Source: Dysgonomonas sp. Marseille-P4361
GTDB lineage: Bacteria > Bacteroidota > Bacteroidia > Bacteroidales > Dysgonomonadaceae
Assembly (NCBI RefSeq): GCF_900343125.1
Contig: NZ_OPYL01000006.1
Location: 105,540 to 169,539 of the forward strand
Direction of reading: 5' to 3'
Length of the DNA: 64,000 nucleotides
Made by a program: the position numbers and the translations under genes. Numbering within the stretch: position 1 is the first letter of the stretch; each line of letters begins with the position of its first letter. The notes beneath the pieces were generated by a model. It did not search any database. It was not told the DNA's origin and saw nothing but the letters and a program-made list of their open reading frames with translations. Shown piece after piece: positions 8,261 to 17,242 of the stretch.

Positions 8261-10549
8261 TTATATGGAGCTTATTTTCAGTCCTATAAAAAATGTTCTG
8301 GGTAAGGAGGGACCATAAATATATTCTGAGTCTCTATTTGCCCCTCTGTCATAATCTTTTTGAATCTGATTAAAAATATTTTGGACGCCTCCATTTATCT
8401 CAATTTTGTTTGATGAATTTATGTTGAAGAAATAAGATAATTTTAGTGTTGTATCTAGAAAGCTTTTTGTTTTAACTGTAACATCTTTCGTAATGTTCTC
8501 TGCTCCCGCAAAATGAGGAACTAACATAGATCCCGTGTATACATTTGATAGAGATATAGAATATTTTTCGTTTGGTGTGGCTGTTGCTGATAGAAAACCA
8601 TAAGTGTTAGGAGAGCGGAGCATTCTTTTCTCTGGTTTAATATAGGCCTCTGCCGACCATTTCACAGCTTCCTTATATTGGCTTTTCTGCCAGGTAAAAC
8701 CTCCTTGTATCTCTATCCAGTCGATAGGTTGTATCGTTGTTTCTAGATTTATACCATATACATATGCTCCTTTACCATTTTTGCGAGTCATTATTATATT
8801 CCCATATGAATCCTCTCCACTTTCTTCTGTAATAAAAGCTCTATTGATTCTTGTGTAAAACCCTTCTATAAGGAAATAAGAGTAGATATTTTCATTGTAA
8901 AAACTATAGTCTATTCCTCCATTTATCGAGTTTGAGAGTTCCCGTTTTAATCCTTTTCCTAATTCAGTGAGTGTTGCTTTCCCGTCAATAACCGGGATAT
9001 CTAAATCTGCTGCTATAATTTCAGGGGCTCTGTATCCCATCGAGTAGGCGGCTCTAAGATTCATATTTTCTCCTATTCTGTATCTAATACTACTTCTAGG
9101 AATAATGTTGATATTCTTTAATTTGTTATGTTTATCTCCTCTTAATCCAACGATGAACGATAGGTTGTCGTCTCTCCATTCATTTTGTATATACAAGCTA
9201 CTTACGCTTATCTTTTGTTTTATACTTCTGTTGTGAATAGAGTCTTCTAGGTTGGTATAATCTTGAGAAAGTCCAAATGTTAGTTTAGCGGGCATGAACA
9301 ATAGTTTATCCATGTTTATTTCATATCTAGCAGTTCCGGCAAAGGAAATCTCGGAGGTGTTCCCATATCCGTTTAAGTCCATACCTGCTCCGTAGTAACT
9401 ATCCCTTCCTGTATTCTGTGCAGAAATATTAATAGTTAATTTCTGCTTGTTGTCGTTACTGAAGTGTGTATAACCAGCGCTTCCCGAATGAATCTTATAA
9501 TCAGTAGTTTCTGCTATCATTGCCTCGTGTGGAGGGCGTTTCATGTTGTCCCCACCTCGTCTGTATTCCGAAATATAATGGTATTCTAAGGACAATTTAT
9601 CCTTTACGCTAGGTTTTGTGTATGCTCTGAAACCGACAGAGGAAGCTCTATTTTTACCTATTTCGGAAAAACCATCATCGTTTGCATCCCATGGATTGCG
9701 ATTCCGTATATTGCCGAATAGGGAAACTCCAGACTTTTTTTCTTTATCTACGAAAGAAGTGTTTAACGAAATTATATTGTCAGCAGATTCTCCATCAATT
9801 AAAGATAAATTATATTTTAATTGGTAAGAATTCTCTTCCGGCTCTTTTGTTATAATATTGACGATACCCCCGATTGCGTTTGCCCCGTATAAAACAGATC
9901 CTCCTCCTCTGACTACTTCTACCTGCTCTATCATGTTTGTCGGAAGTTGCTCTAAACCATACATCTTAGACAGAGATGTGAATACAGGTAGCCCATCGAT
10001 TAATATTTGTGAGTATTGCCCCTCTAGTCCATTGATCCGAAGCTCTTGTGTGCCACAATTTTGACAATTTGTTTCCACTCTCAATCCCGGCATGTAGTTA
10101 AGCCCTTGTGCTAAGGAGTTTGAATTGGTCGCCTCGAAAGTTTTAGTTGTCAATTGGTTGACTACAATAGGAGACATCTTTCTGTTTAAATCTCTAGCTG
10201 AGCTTGTTATTAGAATTTCACTTAAGAGATGTTCTTGTGGACTTATTGATAGGTTTATTCTATCTGGCTGATTGAAGCCAACTGTTATTTCTTGCTCTGT
10301 TACCTTATATCCGATGTACTGGGTTTTGATTGTATATGTTCCAAAAGGAATATTTTTTAATTCAAAATCTCCATTTTCATCAGTGGTTGTAACATATTCG
10401 TTTTCTCCTATTAGGACGATAACGCCGGCAAGAAGTTCTTTTGTTCCCTTATCTGTAATTTGCCCTCTTAATGTGAGTTTTTGAGGATCGTTTGCGGATG
10501 CTCCTATGAAGCATAATATATAGAATGATAAAATAATAATCTTTTTCAT
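8261..10549 (-). CDS. TonB-dependent outer-membrane receptor
   Basis: The 762-residue protein has a signal peptide (first 19 residues), a carboxypeptidase-regulatory-like beta-sandwich (about 24-105: GQITDKGTKELLAGVIV), a plug domain (about 130-240 with QILIDGLPVF and GSVLYGANAIGGIVNIITKEP) and a 22-strand-type barrel ending in FIGLKISSI. It is a single-subunit receptor without a SusD partner, which suggests a small ligand such as a metal chelate, siderophore or cobalamin. The plug carries an unusual CQNCG cysteine pair near residue 161. The next upstream gene codes a His-rich protein, so metal uptake is my inference. Confidence 0.92.
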   Translation of the reverse strand: MKKIIILSFYILCFIGASANDPQKLTLRGQITDKGTKELLAGVIVLIGENEYVTTTDENGDFELKNIPFGTYTIKTQYIGYKVTEQEITVGFNQPDRINLSISPQEHLLSEILITSSARDLNRKMSPIVVNQLTTKTFEATNSNSLAQGLNYMPGLRVETNCQNCGTQELRINGLEGQYSQILIDGLPVFTSLSKMYGLEQLPTNMIEQVEVVRGGGSVLYGANAIGGIVNIITKEPEENSYQLKYNLSLIDGESADNIISLNTSFVDKEKKSGVSLFGNIRNRNPWDANDDGFSEIGKNRASSVGFRAYTKPSVKDKLSLEYHYISEYRRGGDNMKRPPHEAMIAETTDYKIHSGSAGYTHFSNDNKQKLTINISAQNTGRDSYYGAGMDLNGYGNTSEISFAGTARYEINMDKLLFMPAKLTFGLSQDYTNLEDSIHNRSIKQKISVSSLYIQNEWRDDNLSFIVGLRGDKHNKLKNINIIPRSSIRYRIGENMNLRAAYSMGYRAPEIIAADLDIPVIDGKATLTELGKGLKRELSNSINGGIDYSFYNENIYSYFLIEGFYTRINRAFITEESGEDSYGNIIMTRKNGKGAYVYGINLETTIQPIDWIEIQGGFTWQKSQYKEAVKWSAEAYIKPEKRMLRSPNTYGFLSATATPNEKYSISLSNVYTGSMLVPHFAGAENITKDVTVKTKSFLDTTLKLSYFFNINSSNKIEINGGVQNIFNQIQKDYDRGANRDSEYIYGPSLPRTFFIGLKISSI

Positions 10550-10676
10550 GTGTGATAATATTTAATAATTTAATAATTCCTATGATTCCCAAGTTATTAT
10601 CAAGCAGAAGAAGTTTATTGATATAATCTTATCTGTTGATAAAACGCTAAGTTGGAATCAAATAGGGTTTTCTTTT

Positions 10677-10713
10677 ATGTATACAATTTCTCCTTATGAT
10701 ATTAAGTATACAT
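10677..10713. repeat. Inverted repeat ATGTATAC...GTATACAT in the receptor leader
   Basis: Perfect 8-base arms at 10677-10684 and 10706-10713 with a 21-base spacer lie about 130 bases upstream of the TonB receptor start. This could be a stem-loop or a pair of GTATAC operator half sites. The rest of the 214-base gap is AT-rich and has no strict TAnnTTTG box on the minus strand. Confidence 0.6.
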
Positions 10714-10722
10714 TTAGATGTG

Positions 10723-10751
10723 CTCAGTTCTAGGCTAAGCCTAAGTCTGAG
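10723..10751. repeat. Imperfect inverted repeat after the His-rich gene
   Basis: CTCAG-TTC-TAGGCT at 10723-10736 pairs with AGCCTA-AGT-CTGAG at 10738-10751 (11 of 14 pairs) around a single base. It begins 12 bases after the stop of the His-rich gene on the minus strand. No T run follows on either strand, so it is not a standard terminator; it could be a processing or partial-termination hairpin. Confidence 0.6.
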
Positions 10752-10763
10752 GATAAAATATTA

Positions 10764-11144
10764 TTATATGAAAAAGAAAGGAGGGGCTCGATGTTGCGAT
10801 GTACAAATAACAGGTCTAATGATATCCTGTAGATAGAGCTGTTCCGTAAACGTAGAGATGATAGGTGAGTTATTACCTACCACATATGTTTTAGTGGCTT
10901 CTAATGAACCTATGTTTGAAAGTTGGTTCAGGGTGAAGAATGTAGATGCAGTATGCTCATGAGTGTCAAAAGGAGAGCGCTTGCTTTCGTTTTTATCTTT
11001 TGCCCAATTTTTATAGGGGTGAGAGTGTATATATACAATCCCATTATAAATATGTGTATGCGTAAAAAGAGAAACACAGCTAAAATATCCTACATATAGC
11101 AGCAGGAGTATTTTAGCTGTGTTTTGAATCCTTTTCGCAGACAT
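10764..11144 (-). CDS. Small histidine-rich membrane-anchored protein of unknown function
   Basis: I do not recognise a named family. The 126-residue protein has an N-terminal hydrophobic helix (residues about 10-28) preceded by Lys/Arg, then clustered histidines: HTHIY, IHSHPYKNW and FDTHEHTAS. These could bind a transition metal on the periplasmic side. It starts 9 bases after the DUF4270 gene and precedes the TonB receptor on the same strand, so the three may form one transcription unit. The pairing of a His-rich exported protein with a lone TonB receptor suggests a metal or metallophore job; this is inference from context. Confidence 0.75.
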   Translation of the reverse strand: MSAKRIQNTAKILLLLYVGYFSCVSLFTHTHIYNGIVYIHSHPYKNWAKDKNESKRSPFDTHEHTASTFFTLNQLSNIGSLEATKTYVVGNNSPIISTFTEQLYLQDIIRPVICTSQHRAPPFFFI

Positions 11145-11153
11145 TGCTTTCGC

Positions 11154-12533
11154 TTATTCAGTCTTATTTTTATTGTTGTATTTACTGTATATAACAGCCA
11201 TTTTCATATTTCCCGGATCGGTTCTGAATATAGTTGATGTCGGATACATTTGGTTGTAAATACCTGTTAATACAGATTGGTTGTTAACTGTAGTATATGA
11301 CGTGCTTACAGGGATTATTAAATAGTTCAGATCAGGAATTTCTTCCTTGTCTCTATAATAATCTGCATAATGATTTATAATCGTTGAAATATTTCCGAAG
11401 TCATAAGAGTTCGTTGAAGATCTTGTGATAACAAAGCTGGTTTTATTATCCGGTTTCTTTTTGTTGTAAAAGAAATTTGTCAGAGAGTCTTTATTAACGA
11501 GCAGCAAGCTAGAAGCTCTACCTAATCCTGATTTCTCTTCTTCTTCAGTAAAACCGATCATCTTGAAGTTAGCTGCATTTATCGTATGGTCTTTACCATA
11601 TTCTTTATCTCCTTTTTCTACGATCGATTTTAATGGAATTGTAATCTCAGTATATACTCCGGCTGGAGTCTTTAAATATGTTTTTGTCTCATTGTGATCG
11701 TATAATTCTTCTGGAATATCATTCTTTATATGATTCATTTGAACAACCTCATTGGTTATAGGAAGCTTGAATGTTGAGAAAACAACAGAGTCGGCAGTAT
11801 TGGCTACGTTTCTTACGAAATTACGGTAGTGTATGACTATCTCAGTAGAATTGGTATTGATAAGTGTACCGGATCCAAAGTTAGTTGTTATGTATAATCC
11901 TTTAAAGAATTTGTTGAAATCCTCTTGACTCTTAAATGTGCTTGGGTTTGTTTTCCATTCGTTGTAGAAACTATTAGCTAGTTCCATGTCTAGTTTAGTC
12001 TTAATGTATCTATATCTAACAGAGCTAACTGTTGAGTCAGGAAGATCTTGTATAGAAAATACCTTTTGACCATACAAAATAGGATTATCTCCAATATATT
12101 TTTGAGGGTCAACACTCGTAAAGAAAAAAGCTTTCAGTGGATTCTTTATTCCATATACAGACATTCCCACTGGAGCAACAGAGTCTCCTGTGAAATAAAT
12201 AAATTCCGTTTTTAGATATATCGAGTCAATAGAAAAGGTCCCGTCTTCAAATTTGATATTTTCAGGACAGTAAAATTCACTCATGTAGTCAGATTTTACT
12301 TTTCCGAAAACAGGATCTATGTATTCTCCTAGTAGTCCGAATACTGTACGAGAGTAAATAGAGTCCTTGAATGATACAGTTTTGGCTGTTACAAAAACGG
12401 TATCTGTACCTATAAATATCTTATCACCATCAGGCTGTATACTGTTTCCTATTTGATTAAGGTCGTCATCACAGGCTGTTAACGCGATTGTCAAAATGGC
12501 AATTGCCTGAATCAATAATGTTTTAATTTTCAT
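11154..12533 (-). CDS. DUF4270 lipoprotein
   Basis: The 459-residue protein starts with a lipoprotein signal (ALTAC, cysteine 21) and continues CDDDLNQIGNSIQPDGDKI, then IGTDTVFVTAKTVSFKDSIY, which matches the DUF4270 family of Bacteroidetes cell-surface proteins. Function is unknown. In this phylum the family is often found next to the starch-synthase-like gene and panC, as here. A bidirectional terminator-like hairpin separates it from the upstream gene, so it may have a separate promoter or be expressed by read-through. The acidic residues after the lipobox cysteine fit the Bacteroidetes lipoprotein export signal for surface exposure. Confidence 0.88.
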   Translation of the reverse strand: MKIKTLLIQAIAILTIALTACDDDLNQIGNSIQPDGDKIFIGTDTVFVTAKTVSFKDSIYSRTVFGLLGEYIDPVFGKVKSDYMSEFYCPENIKFEDGTFSIDSIYLKTEFIYFTGDSVAPVGMSVYGIKNPLKAFFFTSVDPQKYIGDNPILYGQKVFSIQDLPDSTVSSVRYRYIKTKLDMELANSFYNEWKTNPSTFKSQEDFNKFFKGLYITTNFGSGTLINTNSTEIVIHYRNFVRNVANTADSVVFSTFKLPITNEVVQMNHIKNDIPEELYDHNETKTYLKTPAGVYTEITIPLKSIVEKGDKEYGKDHTINAANFKMIGFTEEEEKSGLGRASSLLLVNKDSLTNFFYNKKKPDNKTSFVITRSSTNSYDFGNISTIINHYADYYRDKEEIPDLNYLIIPVSTSYTTVNNQSVLTGIYNQMYPTSTIFRTDPGNMKMAVIYSKYNNKNKTE

Positions 12534-12575
12534 TCAAATTTGATGTTAAACTAATTTGGGCTCAAATATCTAAAA

Positions 12576-12607
12576 AAATGCTGTTCTCTAGAAATTAAAC
12601 AGCATTT
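12576..12607 (-). terminator. Terminator-like hairpin between the starch-synthase-like gene and DUF4270
   Basis: AAATGCTGTT (12576-12585) pairs with AACAGCATTT (12598-12607). On the minus strand the stem is followed by a T7 run, so it should end transcription from the upstream gene. Confidence 0.75.
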
Positions 12608-12629
12608 TTCTTCTTTTATTTTAGATACT

Positions 12630-13436
12630 TTAAAGATTCTCGTAAAAATTATTGATAGCATCCACAGATTCTTCTACATTTCCTTGATAAGGAAGGAAGT
12701 TTTTGCCTGATTTTTTAGCAAAGTCCAAAATATTGCTATTTGTATTTTGTTCACTCTGTATAACTCCATCTGCGTACTTGATTGCAAAGTTGGAGAGAGT
12801 TTCGTAGTTGATAGCTCCTTTTAAGTCTGCAACATCTTTACTTTGAATACCATTCGATATGAGCTTTTCGGCAAAATTATCATTGAATGGCTGTTTGAAG
12901 TCGTCATTGTATAAGGAATACACCACTTTCGAGTTCTTAAAACAAGGGTCATCAGCATATGCCTTCTTGATGTACAGTCCGGTTAAGGCTGTCATCCATC
13001 CGTGGCAATCAATGATATCTGGGATCCAACGAAGTTTCTTTATTGTTTCAAGTACTCCTCTTACATAGAAAACACTACGTTCATCATTGTCTTCAAATTC
13101 AATGCCTTCATCGTTCGTTATAGTGTTTTTTCGTTTGAAATAATCATCGTTGTCTATGAAGTATATCTGCATGCGAGCAGCTTGTATCGAAGCTACTTTT
13201 ATGATTAGGGGGTGGTCAGTATCGTTGATAATCAAATTCATTCCTGATAGACGTATTACTTCATGTAGTTGGTTACGTCTTTCGTTTATGCTGCCAAATT
13301 TAGGCATGAACGTTCTAATCTCTTGACCCTTTTCTTGGATTGCTTGTGGTAAATATCTGCAATTTGTAGCGATTGGTGACTCTGGTAAATAAGGAGTGAT
13401 CTCCTGCGTGATGTATAAAATCTTCTTAGTGTCCAT
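12630..13436 (-). CDS. Starch/glycogen-synthase-like protein, GT5 N-terminal domain only
   Basis: The 268 residues align by eye with only the N-terminal Rossmann domain of GT5 glycogen synthases: KILYITQEITPYL, then RYLPQAIQEKGQEIRTFMPKFG and later PDIIDCHGWMTAL, the equivalents of the family's start, helix and DxxHxHDW-like blocks. The whole GT1-type C-terminal domain is absent and the ADP-glucose-binding KTGGL motif after the first strand is replaced by PESPIA. A working synthase is therefore unlikely; a regulatory or binding role is more plausible. It is divergent from panC, a common neighbourhood in Bacteroidetes. Confidence 0.82.
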   Translation of the reverse strand: MDTKKILYITQEITPYLPESPIATNCRYLPQAIQEKGQEIRTFMPKFGSINERRNQLHEVIRLSGMNLIINDTDHPLIIKVASIQAARMQIYFIDNDDYFKRKNTITNDEGIEFEDNDERSVFYVRGVLETIKKLRWIPDIIDCHGWMTALTGLYIKKAYADDPCFKNSKVVYSLYNDDFKQPFNDNFAEKLISNGIQSKDVADLKGAINYETLSNFAIKYADGVIQSEQNTNSNILDFAKKSGKNFLPYQGNVEESVDAINNFYENL

Positions 13437-13474
13437 TTAATCTTTTCTTTTCCTCCAGCTTTTGATTTGAAATA

Positions 13475-13482
13475 CAAAGATA
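13475..13482 (-). promoter_or_regulatory. Bacteroidetes-type -7 box for the starch-synthase-like gene
   Basis: The minus strand reads TATCTTTG, 38 bases before the start codon, with a TTG about 22 bases further upstream. Confidence 0.6.
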
Positions 13483-13664
13483 ATAAAAAAAAAACTTCTT
13501 TTTTGCAACATTTGCCTTACAAATCCACATAGAGAAAATGTGAAGCCCCTTTTCGCTTAGATATTTAACTTAATTTTCGCTGAATTGTTTAAATATAAAT
13601 GGGGGTTTCTTTCGCCATTCCATAATTATTTATTTGCTTTGTATCCTCTTTCTTAATAGATATA

Positions 13665-14513
13665 ATGAACTTAATAAAGACAGTCAAGGAATTACAAGAG
13701 ATTTTGATCTCCTTGAAACAACAAGGGAAAACTATTGGTTTTGTGCCAACAATGGGCGCTTTGCATCAGGGACATTTCTCTTTGGTTAAGCAGTGCGTCA
13801 AAGATAACGACGTTTGTGTAGTTAGCATCTTTGTTAACCCAACGCAGTTTAATAATAAAGAAGACTTGGAAAAATACCCAAGGACTTTAGATAGAGATAG
13901 TAATAGTCTTGAAAAAGTAGGAGCGAATATTGTTTTTGCTCCGTCAGTAGAAGAAATCTACCCTGAACCAGATCAACGACAGTTCGATTTCGGGCAACTA
14001 GATAAAGTAATGGAAGGGGTACGTCGCCCAGGTCATTTCAATGGTGTTGCTCAGGTTGTTAGCCGTTTGTTCGATATTGTGAAGCCCGATAAGGCCTATT
14101 TTGGAGAAAAAGATTTTCAACAGTTGGCAATTATAAGAGAGATGGTGAAGCAGTTGGGTCTTCCTGTCCAAATCGTACCCATGCCTATTGTTCGAGAATC
14201 ATCCGGACTGGCCATGAGTAGCCGTAACGAGCGATTAACTTCAGAACAAAAAGAAGCTGCTGTAAATATATCGAGAGTATTATTCGAAAGTCGCAATTGG
14301 ATCGAAAAATTATCAGTGTCAGAGGTGATCGAGAAAGTTGGTAAGCTGATTAATGCCGTGCCAGAGTTAGAGATCGAGTATTGTGAAATAGTGGATGGTT
14401 ATACTTTGCAGCCTATCAGCAATTGGACGGAGTCAAAGTATATTGTAGGATGCATCGCTGTATATTGTGGAGAGGTGCGATTAATTGATAATATAATTTA
14501 TATAGCGAAATAG
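13665..14513 (+). CDS. panC: Pantothenate synthetase
   Basis: The 282-residue protein has the PanC nucleotidyltransferase motifs: [10 protein letters not shown] (HIGH-like, residues about 28-37), [16 protein letters not shown], and SSRNERL with KMSKS-like function. It joins pantoate and beta-alanine with ATP to make pantothenate. Length matches the family. panD follows after 24 bases, so beta-alanine supply and its use are in one operon. The 228-base gap upstream to the divergent gene shows no strict + strand promoter box. Confidence 0.97.
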   Translation: MNLIKTVKELQEILISLKQQGKTIGFVPTMGALHQGHFSLVKQCVKDNDVCVVSIFVNPTQFNNKEDLEKYPRTLDRDSNSLEKVGANIVFAPSVEEIYPEPDQRQFDFGQLDKVMEGVRRPGHFNGVAQVVSRLFDIVKPDKAYFGEKDFQQLAIIREMVKQLGLPVQIVPMPIVRESSGLAMSSRNERLTSEQKEAAVNISRVLFESRNWIEKLSVSEVIEKVGKLINAVPELEIEYCEIVDGYTLQPISNWTESKYIVGCIAVYCGEVRLIDNIIYIAK

Positions 14514-14537
14514 CTAAATTATTTAGATAAAGAAAAT

Positions 14538-14888
14538 ATGATAATAGAAGTTGTAAAATCAAAGTTGCATCGTGTAACGGTAACTGAAGCCAACTTAAAT
14601 TATATAGGGAGTATTACTATTGACGAAGATTTGATGGATGCTGTAAACCTGATTGAAGGTGAAAAAGTACAAATCGTTAATAATAACAATGGAGAGCGTA
14701 TCGAGACATATGTGATTAAAGGTGAGCGTGGTTCAGGTGCAATATGCCTGAATGGAGCAGCTGCCCGTAAAGTTCAACCCGGAGATATTGTTATTATTAT
14801 GTCATATGCACAAATGGATTTTGAGGAGGCTAAAGTTTTCAAGCCATGGGTTGCTTTCCCTGATACTAAAACAAATAAACTAATTTAA
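14538..14888 (+). CDS. panD: Aspartate 1-decarboxylase proenzyme
   Basis: The 116-residue protein begins [20 protein letters not shown] and has the self-cleavage site Tyr22-Ile23-Gly24-Ser25, where cleavage turns Ser25 into the pyruvoyl cofactor. It forms beta-alanine from aspartate for pantothenate. [12 protein letters not shown] and VIIMSYAQ are the typical later blocks. It is encoded right after panC. Confidence 0.97.
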   Translation: MIIEVVKSKLHRVTVTEANLNYIGSITIDEDLMDAVNLIEGEKVQIVNNNNGERIETYVIKGERGSGAICLNGAAARKVQPGDIVIIMSYAQMDFEEAKVFKPWVAFPDTKTNKLI

Positions 14889-14949
14889 TAAGTTGGTTTT
14901 ATCTTTTCTTGGATTTAATTGCTGCTCAGCTAAAAGCAAAATCTAATTT

Positions 14950-16275
14950 ATGTATTCATATAAAGATATATGGAAAGTAAGTTTTCCTATTATGTTGGGA
15001 TTGCTTGCTCAAAATGTAGTGCAGTTGACGGGTACTTTCTTTCTCAAATTTGTAGGAGGAGTTGAGCAAAGTGCTTCTGGGTTAGCAGGGATTTATTACA
15101 TAGCCATTTTTACTATCTGCTTTGGCTTTAGTATCGGAGGACAGATAATTATTAGCCGCCGAAACGGAGAGAAGAAGTATGGCGAAATAGGAAGTATAGT
15201 AATCCAAGGGGCTCTGTTTCTTCAGTTATTTGCATTGGTGCTGTTTTTCCTTTCGTCTTTTTTGATGGAAAATGTTTTGTCGGGATTTATGAAATCCCCT
15301 GAAATATTTGCAGCTACAGAGAAATACCTTTCCTGGCGTATCTATGGATTCTTTTTTGCTGTTATAAATGTGATGTTTCGAGCATTCTATGTAGGTATTG
15401 CTAAGACAAAGGTGCTTACGTTTAATGCTGTGACCATGGCTTTGGTAAATATAATAGGAGATTATGTGCTGATTTTTGGGAACTTTGGATTTCCTAAAAT
15501 GGGGATAGAAGGTGCTGCTATTGCCGCTGTGCTTTCAGAAGTGGCTTCAGTGTTGTTTTTCCTTATATACACCTTTATTACAGTAGATTTGAAGAAGTAT
15601 GGTTTTGCTAAAATTAATTTTAGCCCTAAACTCATTAGCAGAATATTGAATATATCATCTTTTACGATGGTACAATATTTAATATCCATGTCTACATGGT
15701 TTATATTTTTTATGGCTATCGAACAGCATTCCGAAGATGCTTTGAAAATAACGAACTTGGTGAGAAGTTTTTATATGGTGTATTTTATACCGATGAATGC
15801 TTTAGCTACAACGGCGAATACATTAGTGGGTAATGCTATCGGAGCAGGTAATGCTAAAATGGTTTTGAAGTTGGTGCGGAAGATAGCTTTGTTGAACTTG
15901 GGGATTGTTGTTTTTATGGTGATAGCAACATTGATTTCACCTGAGTTTTGGATCTCATTTATTGCGCCACAAGATCAATTGTCTCTAGTAGCTGATACTG
16001 TAAGTCCGTTGATTGTGTTGCTCTTTTCTTTACCAATAACGTCTTTAAGTATAGTTGTTTTTAATGCTATCTCTGGGACGGGCAACACTAAAGTCGCTTT
16101 GATATTGGAAGTTATTACTCTTATCTTTTATGTCGGGGCAATGGTCTGGATTGTAATGTATAAACAGTTGTCCTTGTCTTGGTGTTGGACAGTAGAGTAT
16201 TTCTATTGGGGACCATTGTTAATTATGTCTGTCGTTTATTTAACTAGGGCTAAGTGGCAGAATAAGATAATCTGA
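14950..16275 (+). CDS. MATE-family multidrug efflux transporter
   Basis: The 441-residue membrane protein has about twelve helices and two homologous halves, with the family opening WKVSFPIMLGLLAQNVVQLTGTFFL and the internal GAGNAKM-type motif before helix 7/8. MATE transporters export cationic drugs or metabolites with Na+ or H+ influx. It starts 61 bases after panD without a terminator, so some read-through from the pantothenate operon is possible. The substrate is unknown. Confidence 0.9.
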   Translation: MYSYKDIWKVSFPIMLGLLAQNVVQLTGTFFLKFVGGVEQSASGLAGIYYIAIFTICFGFSIGGQIIISRRNGEKKYGEIGSIVIQGALFLQLFALVLFFLSSFLMENVLSGFMKSPEIFAATEKYLSWRIYGFFFAVINVMFRAFYVGIAKTKVLTFNAVTMALVNIIGDYVLIFGNFGFPKMGIEGAAIAAVLSEVASVLFFLIYTFITVDLKKYGFAKINFSPKLISRILNISSFTMVQYLISMSTWFIFFMAIEQHSEDALKITNLVRSFYMVYFIPMNALATTANTLVGNAIGAGNAKMVLKLVRKIALLNLGIVVFMVIATLISPEFWISFIAPQDQLSLVADTVSPLIVLLFSLPITSLSIVVFNAISGTGNTKVALILEVITLIFYVGAMVWIVMYKQLSLSWCWTVEYFYWGPLLIMSVVYLTRAKWQNKII

Positions 16276-16373
16276 TTTATAGGAAAATATAATATGCAAA
16301 GAGGGAGGGTGTAAATTCTTCCTCTTCTTTTTTTTGATTACTGAAATTTTAGAAGGCTGGGTATTATAACGAA

Positions 16374-17087
16374 TTATAGCTTTAGATAATAATCTTTTAC
16401 TAATTCTATAAAATCAGGAGAATATTTATGCCTTTCCAGTTCTACAACCAACTGTTTTGTTTCGATAGGGAATTCTTCTCTCGATAGTTCGATTAGGATG
16501 CGCTTTGGGCTGGAGGTAGGGGTGGGTAGAACTTCTGTAATTCTAGAGGGGAACAGATTATTTGTTCTGGTAATACTTAAAATAAGATCTTTGCTCTCGT
16601 GTGGGTAGATTAATGAAAGTCGTCCTTTATCCTTGAGTAAAGAAGATGATAGCTCTATTAACTCTTCAATAAACAAACTATCTGTGTGACGAGCTAGTGT
16701 TCTATTTTGTTTAGGAGACTTTAGTGATTGATTAAAAAAAGGAGGGTTTGAAACGATGAGATCATACTCTCTGCTTTTTAGCTTGGCGAAGTCTTGCAGA
16801 GATAGATTGTAGCAGTGAATTTGTGAATTAAAGGGGGAGCTATTCATATTCTCTGTCGCTTGTTTGATTGCATCATGATCTATGTCAATCGCATCTATAT
16901 TGATGTCCCCATTTCGTTGCGCTAGCATTAATGAGATAAGACCTGTTCCTGTCCCAATGTCCAAGGCTGTTGATGCGGAATCAACTTTAGTCCAGGCTCC
17001 AAGTAGAACCCCATCGGTTCCCACTTTCATCGCACACTGATCATGATAAACCGTAAATTGCTTGAATTCGAAGTATGGATTCGGCAT
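16374..17087 (-). CDS. trmN6: tRNA1(Val) (adenine-37-N6)-methyltransferase, TrmN6/YfiC-like
   Basis: The 237-residue protein starts with PNPYFEFKQFTVYHDQCAMKVGTDGVLLGAW, a hallmark of the YfiC/TrmN6 family, followed by a Rossmann SAM site (ALDIGTGTGLISLMLAQR) and the N6-adenine methyltransferase motif NPPF (VSNPPFFNQS). It modifies adenine 37 next to the anticodon of tRNA-Val. The gene is divergent from lon and convergent with the MATE gene. Confidence 0.92.
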   Translation of the reverse strand: MPNPYFEFKQFTVYHDQCAMKVGTDGVLLGAWTKVDSASTALDIGTGTGLISLMLAQRNGDINIDAIDIDHDAIKQATENMNSSPFNSQIHCYNLSLQDFAKLKSREYDLIVSNPPFFNQSLKSPKQNRTLARHTDSLFIEELIELSSSLLKDKGRLSLIYPHESKDLILSITRTNNLFPSRITEVLPTPTSSPKRILIELSREEFPIETKQLVVELERHKYSPDFIELVKDYYLKL

Positions 17088-17135
17088 AGGATATATTGAG
17101 GGGATAAAAGTTTAGAGTTTGACTTGCTATTAAAC

Positions 17136-17150
17136 TGGCACAAAATTTGT
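17136..17150 (+). promoter_or_regulatory. Sigma-54-like -24/-12 sequence upstream of lon
   Basis: TGGCAC-N5-TTGT matches the RpoN consensus TGGCAC-N5-TTGC at every fixed position but the last C, with the right GG-to-G spacing. It lies about 93 bases before the lon start. A housekeeping-like TATTTTTA (one mismatch to TAnnTTTG) near 17186 is an alternative promoter. Confidence 0.3.
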
Positions 17151-17242
17151 TATACATTTAGGCAAAGTTAGTTATTAATTCTGTATTTTTACAGCCCTTT
17201 TGGCTTAGGATATAGATTCAATAAGGAGAAAATATAAAAGAT

